Assembly (NCBI GenBank): GCA_029262735.1
Contig: JAJCYY010000113.1
Location: forward strand, 1-64,000
Direction: 5' to 3'
Origin: Chloroflexota bacterium
GTDB lineage: Bacteria; Chloroflexota; Dehalococcoidia; Lucifugimonadales; Lucifugimonadaceae
DNA length: 64,000 nt
In this document: positions 57,943-64,000 of the stretch, in pieces
How the letters are laid out: every line of letters begins with the position of its first letter
Position numbering within the stretch: position 1 is the stretch's first letter
The notes under the pieces: generated by a model
The model's database searches: none
What the model was told of the DNA's origin: nothing
The model's input: only the letters and a program-made list of their open reading frames with translations
Program-made: the position numbers and the translations under genes

Positions 57943-58644
57943 ATGACCGGTCTTGAAGACAAGGAAAAGGACGAAAACGGCGGCCTGTACGGGCCGACCG
58001 AGTCGGACATCGAACGCTTCAACCGTGAGGATTCGGACTACCTTGACGAACGAAAGCGGGACGCGAAGTCCGCGCTGTGGAAGCTGATCGCAGGCGGCGT
58101 CTTCATGCTGTTAGTCGCTTCGATGTTCCTCAACGTCCTGCTCCCCGCCTTCAGCCGCAACAGGCAGGTCGATCGAACCCCGGTTCGAATCGCAGGAACG
58201 GTCACGAGGGTCTTCGACGGCCGGACCATCGGCGTCGAGATCGACGGTCTCGAGCACACCGTCCGTTACATCGGCGTCGACACGCCGGTCTTCGGTGACC
58301 GCTTCTACGATCTGGCAATCGCCGCCAACAGGCAGTGGATCTTCGGCCAGCGAGTGCTTCTCGAGGCAGACGAGCTTGACGCTAACAGCGAAGGCCATCT
58401 GCTGCGCTACGTCTGGCTTGACGACGCGATGGTCAACCTCAACCTCGTTGCCGTTGGCCTCTCCAGGGCCATCACGAACGGCCCGAACGACCGCTACGAC
58501 GAGCTGTTCATCGAGTTCGAGGACACGGCGAAGTCGCAGGATATAGGTATCTGGGAAGGGGTCGAGGCCCAGAGATCGGCCCACTGGTCGGCCCGGTCGC
58601 TTGTCCCGGCGATCTTCAGTCTTCCAATCCGCAGCCGGGCATGA
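57943..58644 (+). CDS. Membrane-anchored SNase-like protein, probably inactive as a nuclease
   Basis: This 233-residue protein has an acidic/charged N-terminus, one membrane helix (about 45-65) and an OB-fold SNase (thermonuclease) domain at about 85-215, outside the membrane. The family residues Arg35 and Asp40 of the staphylococcal enzyme are kept in VRYIGVDTP, but the catalytic Glu (TPE) is Val here, and the second catalytic Arg is replaced by His in EGHLLRYVW. Catalysis is therefore doubtful; it may bind nucleic acid or protein as in Tudor-SN. I chose the ATG at 57943 over a GTG at 57904. It overlaps the MFS gene by four bases. Confidence 0.82.
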   Translation: MTGLEDKEKDENGGLYGPTESDIERFNREDSDYLDERKRDAKSALWKLIAGGVFMLLVASMFLNVLLPAFSRNRQVDRTPVRIAGTVTRVFDGRTIGVEIDGLEHTVRYIGVDTPVFGDRFYDLAIAANRQWIFGQRVLLEADELDANSEGHLLRYVWLDDAMVNLNLVAVGLSRAITNGPNDRYDELFIEFEDTAKSQDIGIWEGVEAQRSAHWSARSLVPAIFSLPIRSRA

Positions 58645-60143
58645 ATACTGCAATGACGCCACGGCCGCGCCCTGGCTCACGCGGCAAAGAGGTCCTGGCC
58701 AACAAAACGTTCCGCAGACTGTGGGCTATCGGCGCCGCGTCCACCGCGATGCGCTGGCTCGATACCGTTGCCGTTGCCGCGTTCGTGTTTCATCTGACCG
58801 GCTCACCGTTCGACGTTGCGCTCACATTCTTCTTCCGCATGATCCCGATGTTCGCCCTCGGCGCATACATCGGCGCGGTCGCAGACAGGCTGAACAAACG
58901 CATCATCCTGATAGTCGCCTTCACAACGCTCGCCATCGTCTACGTCTTCCTTGCGGTCGCCGTGGCCACAGACGTCATTCAGCTCTGGCACATCTACATT
59001 GGAGCGCTACTCGCAGGCGGCGTGTGGGCGACCGACTTCCCCGTTCGCAGGGCGATGCTGGGCGAAGTGGTCCCGCGGGAGAACCTGAGCACGGCCATGG
59101 GGCTCGATCTGGCGACGAGCAATTTTATGCGCGTACCCGGGCCGTTCCTCGGTGGATTCCTTCTCGATGCTATCGGCATGGACGCCGTGTACACGCTGGG
59201 GGCGGTGCTGTTCCTGACGGCGGCCATAGTAGCGGTCTCGCTGAACTACAGGCCAATTCCGCGGCCCGCGGTCCGAATCGGCCCGTTCCGAAACATGATT
59301 GAAGGCATCCGCTTCATCCGGCGCGACTCGGTGATCGTCACAGTTCTCGTCGTCACCGTCGTGATGAACATGTTCGCGTTCCCTTACCAGTCGATGGTCC
59401 CGGTGATCGCCGAGCGCACATTCGGTGTGAGCACGACGCTCATGGGTCTGCTCATCAGCGCAGAGGGCCTGGGCGCAACGCTTGGCGCGCTCCTGGTGGC
59501 ATCGCGGGCGACACCGGCGCACTACAGCCGGATCTACTTCTTCGGCTCGGTCTTCTTCCTGCTCATGATCCTCTCGTTCAGCCGTGTGCCGTGGTACGGA
59601 GTTGCGATTCCAGTGATGTTCGTCGCAGGCTTCGGCATGTCAGGATTCGGCACCATGCAGAGCATCATGATCATATCCACGACCCCGGCGGAGATGCGCG
59701 GCAGGGTACTGGGCGTACTGGCGGTCAGTATCGGAACAGGCCCGGCTTCGGCGCTGGCGATCGGGGCAATTGCCGAGGGTCTCGGAGCGCCTGCGGCAGT
59801 GATGATCATTGCGCTGACCGGTCTGACTTTGCTTGGCGTCACAGCCGTGTTATCGCCCGGCTTCCTGAAACTGCGCGACGTGAAACCGATCGATGAAAGG
59901 GGAGGTTCAGCCGCCTCAACTCCCGTCCTGCAGCGCAATGGCAATGATGACGAAGACGGTCGCCAGGATGATTCCCCAAATAACGAGCCTGGGCCACGAA
60001 AAACCGGGCCCGCGCCGTCCGTTTCTGTCACTCATACCGGTAGTCCAGCCCTTCGCCAGGCCGATTCGTTGATCGACGTATCTTCGCGTAATGCCGGGAA
60101 CGGCTCTGCAAACGACCGCACACCCGGCCAGCACCGACCGTGA
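58641..60143 (+). CDS. MFS transporter
   Basis: This is a Major Facilitator Superfamily carrier of the MFS_3/EntS-like type, with about 10-12 membrane helices between residues 20 and 415. The cytoplasmic loop motif GAVADRLNKRIIL (near 75-87) is the MFS signature A. A hydrophilic tail of about 75 residues (ending GQHRP) is unusual for the family and seems disordered. Substrate and direction cannot be assigned; EntS-like members export small molecules. The start (ATGA) overlaps the SNase-like gene, and the stop overlaps the HAD gene (GTGA), so three genes form one unit. Confidence 0.9.
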   Translation: MNTAMTPRPRPGSRGKEVLANKTFRRLWAIGAASTAMRWLDTVAVAAFVFHLTGSPFDVALTFFFRMIPMFALGAYIGAVADRLNKRIILIVAFTTLAIVYVFLAVAVATDVIQLWHIYIGALLAGGVWATDFPVRRAMLGEVVPRENLSTAMGLDLATSNFMRVPGPFLGGFLLDAIGMDAVYTLGAVLFLTAAIVAVSLNYRPIPRPAVRIGPFRNMIEGIRFIRRDSVIVTVLVVTVVMNMFAFPYQSMVPVIAERTFGVSTTLMGLLISAEGLGATLGALLVASRATPAHYSRIYFFGSVFFLLMILSFSRVPWYGVAIPVMFVAGFGMSGFGTMQSIMIISTTPAEMRGRVLGVLAVSIGTGPASALAIGAIAEGLGAPAAVMIIALTGLTLLGVTAVLSPGFLKLRDVKPIDERGGSAASTPVLQRNGNDDEDGRQDDSPNNEPGPRKTGPAPSVSVTHTGSPALRQADSLIDVSSRNAGNGSANDRTPGQHRP

Positions 60144-60964
60144 ACGAGTCACCAAAATACCGCATGCTCGCCCTCGATGTTGACGGGAGGATAGCCGACA
60201 AAGGCTACTCCGTGCCCGACAGGATCAAGGCCGCTATTAGCGACGCAATCTCGGCGGGCGCCGTTGTTTCGATCGCGACAGGCCGCATGCGTCGGTCCGC
60301 GCTGCGCTACGCCGAAGAGTGCCGAACAAATGGCCCGACCATCAGCTACCAGGGAGCAGTTACCACGTCCACTGACGGTTTCAGCGATATCCACACCGAG
60401 CGGCTCGATCCTCAGACCGCTGCCAGCACACTCATCTCCATGCGGAACGCCTCGGCACACATAAACCTGTACGCAGACGACGAAATCTGGGTAGAAGACG
60501 AAAACGAGTGGGCTACGGAATACGCTGTGCGAATGAAGACCGAACTGCGGTTGACCGAATCACTCGATCACATCGCATCGACTGGACCGACGGTCGTGAT
60601 GGCCGTCGATGAGCCGGAACTTATCGCTGGGCTGGCGGTTCAGCTTCGTAGCGAGCTCGGCGCCGACGCTGCCGTCAGTCATTCGCTTCCCCATTTCTGC
60701 GAAGTCGCATCTGTGCGGGCAACGAAAGGCCACGCCCTCGCCAGGGTCTCCGCCGACTACGGCTTCGGGCCGGGAGAGGTCATCGCAATTGGTGACGGTG
60801 AGGGCGATGTCTCGATGATCGAATGGGCCGGTCTCGGCGTCGCCTCAGGCGCAGCCCACACGGCGGCAAAAGCGGCCGCAGACCTGCACATCCCCGGTCC
60901 AGACCAGTGCGGCGTGGCGGACCTTGTCCAAACGCTGCTCAGTCAGGGTAAGCTTGGCCGCTAG
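60140..60964 (+). CDS. HAD-superfamily (Cof-type) phosphatase
   Basis: This is a type IIB HAD hydrolase of 274 residues. The first motif, LALDVDG, gives the nucleophile D13 and acid D15, but Arg follows Gly where Thr is usual (DVDGRI). Motif II is in ATGRMRRSA, the Lys in RATKGHALARV, and motif IV is GDGEGDVSMIEWAG. The cap domain lies at about 85-190. Cof-type enzymes dephosphorylate sugar phosphates or pyridoxal phosphate. The GTG start overlaps the MFS stop. It is followed 51 bases later by a ribokinase, which suggests a sugar-phosphate theme. Confidence 0.88.
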   Translation: MNESPKYRMLALDVDGRIADKGYSVPDRIKAAISDAISAGAVVSIATGRMRRSALRYAEECRTNGPTISYQGAVTTSTDGFSDIHTERLDPQTAASTLISMRNASAHINLYADDEIWVEDENEWATEYAVRMKTELRLTESLDHIASTGPTVVMAVDEPELIAGLAVQLRSELGADAAVSHSLPHFCEVASVRATKGHALARVSADYGFGPGEVIAIGDGEGDVSMIEWAGLGVASGAAHTAAKAAADLHIPGPDQCGVADLVQTLLSQGKLGR

Positions 60965-61015
60965 CTTCCCGGCTGAATCACATGCGCAAATGACCAGACG
61001 GAGACAGAACGCAAC

Positions 61016-61969
61016 TTGACAACCATTTCGAATCCACAGAACAAGATCGTCGTTCTGGGCGGTCTCAACATGGACCTCATGATCGAGACACCTCGCCTGG
61101 CCGGTCCCGGTGAAACGGTCGAGGGAACCCGCTTCTACACCACGCCGGGAGGGAAGGGCGGAAACCAGGCCGTCGCAACAGCCCGTCTATCGCGGCAACC
61201 CGGCGCAGCCCACATGGTGGGCCGGGTTGGCGGTGATCTCTTTGGCACCGAAATGCGGAGCTTTCTCGAAAAGGAAGGCATTGTCACCGACCGGCTTGCC
61301 GAAGATGCAGAGACCGCTTCAGGTATTGCCGCCATCTTTATCGACTCAAGTGGAGAGAACTACGTAAACGCCGTCTACGGAGCGAACGCACGGTGCAACC
61401 AGGACCAGGTCGACGCCGCCTGCGATGCACTGGAAGGCGCAACTGTGCTGCTGGCCCAGCAGGAGATTCCGCTGGGCGTTACGTCCGAGGTGATGAAGGC
61501 CGCCAGGAAACTCGGCGTGACCGTGATACTCGACCCTGCGCCGACGAGGGACGTGCCGGAAGATTTCTATGACCATTCGGACATCCTGACGCCAAACCAG
61601 GGCGAGGCCGAGTCGCTGTCGGGCATAGCGGTCGTCGACGAGGCATCTGCCTCATTGGCCGCAAAGATCATTCGTGAGCAGGGGACACCGATAGTGATCA
61701 TCACGCTCGGCGAAGAGGGGGCGCATGTCGAGTCCGAGGAGATATCGCTCTACATGCCCGCCTACAGGGTGCGAGTCGTGGCCTCGGTGGCGGCCGGAGA
61801 TGCGTTCAATGGTGGGTTGGCGGTCGGGCTGTCCGAAGGCATGGACATCGTCGATGCGGCCCGCCTCGGCATGGCCTCAGGCGCATGGTGCGTATCGCAG
61901 GACGGCGCGCAAGAGTCGATGGGAACCCGCAACGAAGTCGACTCCCTGATGGGCCAGCCACAGAGATAG
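61016..61969 (+). CDS. rbsK: Ribokinase
   Basis: This PfkB-family sugar kinase likely phosphorylates ribose. The first signature VLGGLNMDLMIETPRL and the GGKGGNQAVATARL segment at 45-58 are ribokinase-like. The second signature is VAAGDAFNGGLAVGLSEG with catalytic D262, and LTPNQGEAESL near 201 fits too. The length is 317 residues. The start is TTG, with CGGAGA about 12 bases upstream. It follows the HAD gene on the same strand. No Rbs transporter is seen in this window. Deoxyribose or another pentose are possible substrates. Confidence 0.88.
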   Translation: MTTISNPQNKIVVLGGLNMDLMIETPRLAGPGETVEGTRFYTTPGGKGGNQAVATARLSRQPGAAHMVGRVGGDLFGTEMRSFLEKEGIVTDRLAEDAETASGIAAIFIDSSGENYVNAVYGANARCNQDQVDAACDALEGATVLLAQQEIPLGVTSEVMKAARKLGVTVILDPAPTRDVPEDFYDHSDILTPNQGEAESLSGIAVVDEASASLAAKIIREQGTPIVIITLGEEGAHVESEEISLYMPAYRVRVVASVAAGDAFNGGLAVGLSEGMDIVDAARLGMASGAWCVSQDGAQESMGTRNEVDSLMGQPQR

Positions 61970-62025
61970 GACGTGGTCTGCGTATGGTGCCGGCTGCCCA
62001 CCCCTACCAAATATCCAGCCTCTCC

Positions 62026-63147
62026 CTACCCCGGCGGCAGACCCCTGATGTCGCGCACGTTCGTTATCTCCGCCCTCTTCATCATCTTCAGCAGCCCGCG
62101 GTTGATGCGGCCCGGTAGGCCCGGCCCCTCGTATATGAACGCCGTGTACAGCTGAACCGCCGAAGCGCCCAGTGAAAGCATCTGCCACACGTCCTCGGCC
62201 GTGAAGATTCCACCGCACGCAATCACATCGCCGTCGCCGCCAATGGCAGCCTTAATCTCGGCAACCATACGCGCCGTGTGATCAGTGAGAGGCGCACCGC
62301 TCAGACCGCCGCGATGACTCGCAGAAAGCCCCTCGTGCTCAATCGGATGCGTATTCGCAATTACGAGACCGTCGGCACCCGAAGACACCGAAGTTTCTGC
62401 CAACCGGATGGACTCACGTCGCGGTCCGTCTTCTCTTGACCACGGCGGCAGCTTCACGAACAGAGGCACCGTCTTTTCCCTGGTGAGAGCCTCGATCAGA
62501 GCGCGCAGCCTGCCCGGCTCATGGAAAACGCGCAGTCCCGCGGTGTTCGGCGATGAAATGTTCAGCTCGATAGCCGCGCCATGCTCCTGCAGCCTGCGGT
62601 GACACTCGATGATCTCATCCTCGATTGTCCCCGCGATGCTGATGAACATGCGGTCCTTCGCCTTGTGCATCCGGGCGAGACGCTGCTCTGCGATCTCCAG
62701 TCCCGGTCCTGGGAAACCGAGCGCGTTCAAGATGGCGAATCGCTCCGGCTGTCGGATGACCCGCGGCGGCGGATTGCCCGGACGCGGCCCCAGTGTCACG
62801 GTTCCTGCGGTGGCAAAACCGAATCCCATCGAAAGGAGCGGGCGTATCACCCTGCACTCCTTGTCGAAACCGGCGGCCATTCCCAGGGGAGTCGGCAGGC
62901 TCAATCCTGCGAACTCTGTGCCAAGCTCCGGCGCGGTGACCCTGGAGCCAACGGATACGGCAGACCACACGAGCGGCACGCGCATCATCGCCTCGCCCAT
63001 CGAATGTGACCGCTCAGCGTCCATACTGAACAGCAGGGGTTTTATGAGGTTGCGATATACGATCTGCCGGATTCCCTTCTCCCAGCCGGTAACACAGGGG
63101 AAATACCTGTGACGCAAACTTGATCTGCCATTAGGATAGTAGACCAA
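62026..63147 (-). CDS. pyrD: Dihydroorotate dehydrogenase, class 2
   Basis: This FMN enzyme oxidises dihydroorotate with quinone as acceptor, at the inner membrane face. The N-terminal helices that reach the membrane begin at IVYRNLIKPLLFSMDAERSH (about residue 29), which is typical of class 2. Further motifs are AAGFDKE, GTVTLGPRPGNPPPR, ALGFPGPGL, and the catalytic serine in NISSPNTAGLR near 197-207. The true start is unclear: TTG at 63147 gives about 28 extra residues beyond homology, and no ATG or GTG lies closer than an internal ATG at about residue 42. The length from TTG is 373 residues. It diverges from the gene at 63213. Confidence 0.92.
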   Translation of the reverse strand: MVYYPNGRSSLRHRYFPCVTGWEKGIRQIVYRNLIKPLLFSMDAERSHSMGEAMMRVPLVWSAVSVGSRVTAPELGTEFAGLSLPTPLGMAAGFDKECRVIRPLLSMGFGFATAGTVTLGPRPGNPPPRVIRQPERFAILNALGFPGPGLEIAEQRLARMHKAKDRMFISIAGTIEDEIIECHRRLQEHGAAIELNISSPNTAGLRVFHEPGRLRALIEALTREKTVPLFVKLPPWSREDGPRRESIRLAETSVSSGADGLVIANTHPIEHEGLSASHRGGLSGAPLTDHTARMVAEIKAAIGGDGDVIACGGIFTAEDVWQMLSLGASAVQLYTAFIYEGPGLPGRINRGLLKMMKRAEITNVRDIRGLPPG

Positions 63148-63212
63148 CCGTGAGCGACGCTGACGATCAATGCCATCGGCGTGAATAGAGCGTGAGTACA
63201 GGAGGGCCGAAC

Positions 63213-64000
63213 ATGGACCTCAATTTTGAGTCTGGCGACCCACAATCGCCTCGTGGGCACGCGCTCATCTACTTCACGGACAGCGTAGATCCATCGCGCA
63301 TTGGCGCAAGCTACATCGTAATCTTGCCCGTGAACGTTGACATCGCCAAATACGTTCCTCCGTTCCTTGCGGGTCAGATCGAATCTATGGGCAGTTCGGA
63401 CATGTCCGCTTTCTCATTTCCCCCGGCGCCGGAACCCGTCGACAGTGTCGAGCAGGTGCGTGCTATTGCCGATAGCCGCAGCGACGATCTGCTTTTCGGG
63501 GGAGTTCAGCCGCTGGACGACGCTGCCAACTTGATGGGACTCATCGGCGAGATCACGTCCGAATACAGGAAGCTCTACGACGAGTTTGCAAAGTCGTTCG
63601 CACCGAGCGATTCCAATGCTCTCGACGAAGCACCTGCGGGCGTCGACGACTTCCTTTACGGGCTCCTGAGCGAAGCCGATCTGCTTACGGAGGTGACAAA
63701 TCTCGTTGGCAAGTTGCGCTACGCGATGGAAGGCGGAGACAGCGCCGCAGCGGCAGAGTGCGAGCTGAGGATCAGGGCGGCTGGTGCCCACATGCCGGAG
63801 AACCGCAGGACGGATCTGCTTGCAGACGCCGCATCGGGAAAGGGGCCGAACGCCGAAGAGCTTGCACGCCTGTACCTGGAAAGGGCGTATGGCCTGCTCC
63901 AGGAAGACTACCGTGCGGTGCAGGGCGTTGAGGACCGCATCAAGGCGCTTACAGGCGGAGATCTCCGGTCTTTATCGCCAGAGCCGTCGGACCGGCCCGC
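63213..64000 (+). CDS. Unknown protein, cut by the window end
   Basis: The open frame has 262 codons and no stop before the window edge. AGGAGG sits 7 bases before the ATG, so the start is well supported. The first 45 residues look beta-rich (GHALIYFTDSVDPSRIGASY, VILPVNVDIAKYVPPFLAG). The rest is helical, acidic, and Ala/Leu/Glu-rich, with LFGGVQPLDDAANLMGLIGEITSEYRKLYDEF near 94. I do not recognise a family. It diverges from pyrD. Confidence 0.8.
   Translation, partial: MDLNFESGDPQSPRGHALIYFTDSVDPSRIGASYIVILPVNVDIAKYVPPFLAGQIESMGSSDMSAFSFPPAPEPVDSVEQVRAIADSRSDDLLFGGVQPLDDAANLMGLIGEITSEYRKLYDEFAKSFAPSDSNALDEAPAGVDDFLYGLLSEADLLTEVTNLVGKLRYAMEGGDSAAAAECELRIRAAGAHMPENRRTDLLADAASGKGPNAEELARLYLERAYGLLQEDYRAVQGVEDRIKALTGGDLRSLSPEPSDRP

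Overview
This 64 kb window looks like the chromosome of a free-living, heterotrophic Chloroflexota bacterium. The nearest kind is probably a SAR202-like or Dehalococcoidia-related marine lineage. I infer this from gene content, not from a marker gene: Thr/Pro-rich lipoprotein linkers, a corrinoid methyltransferase set, sulfatase and sugar-acid enzymes, many TTG/GTG starts, and short intergenic repeats scattered through the window. There are no rRNA, tRNA, phage, transposase or CRISPR features that I can support. The base composition is fairly even and high in GC.

Left end (1-4.6 kb, minus strand): a methyl-transfer gene set with a Virulence_fact-domain protein, a homocysteine S-methyltransferase, an unknown protein, a UroD/MtaA-like methyltransferase, a corrinoid protein and a small Cys-rich protein. 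Next come a 2-hydroxyacid dehydrogenase and a peptide-type ABC transporter (binding protein plus two permeases, no ATPase) behind a near-consensus sigma70 promoter. Sugar-acid type oxidoreductases follow (3-hydroxyisobutyrate dehydrogenase family, tartrate/D-malate dehydrogenase, aldo-keto reductase), then an ArsR/SRPBCC pair, a sulfatase, and a MarR/DJ-1 operon with an operator-like palindrome over its promoter.

Centre (19-26.3 kb): the most unusual locus. A bacterial fatty-acid alpha-dioxygenase homologue carries a TPR-like N-terminus. It lies in line with a four-helix membrane protein, a membrane-anchored di-heme cytochrome c and a CYP152-like P450. A convergent FAD-linked oxidase sits 6 bp away. 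I read this as a candidate oxylipin or fatty-acid alpha-oxidation pathway. An IlvD/Edd dehydratase, a C45-type Ntn hydrolase, small lipoproteins, CheY, ComM, a DM13 protein, RNase D, thiolase, an ATC-hydrolase-like protein, a zinc-ribbon protein, MscS, a trehalose-phosphate-synthase-like glycosyltransferase and a PP2C-like protein follow.

Right part (44-64 kb): housekeeping genes. alaS-ruvX; a PfkB sugar kinase; aroE and aroC-aroK-aroB; a MoaD-like sulfur carrier; an SMP-30 lactonase; a thrC-NIL pair with a possible RBS-sequestering leader structure; a nuclease-like/MFS/HAD operon; a ribokinase; pyrD; and a gene running off the right edge.

Intergenic regions repeatedly hold elements that begin TGTCAT and end ATGACA, often with internal hairpins, plus a second family around CCTGAGCG-AGTCGAAGG. 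These look like non-autonomous MITE or REP-like repeats.
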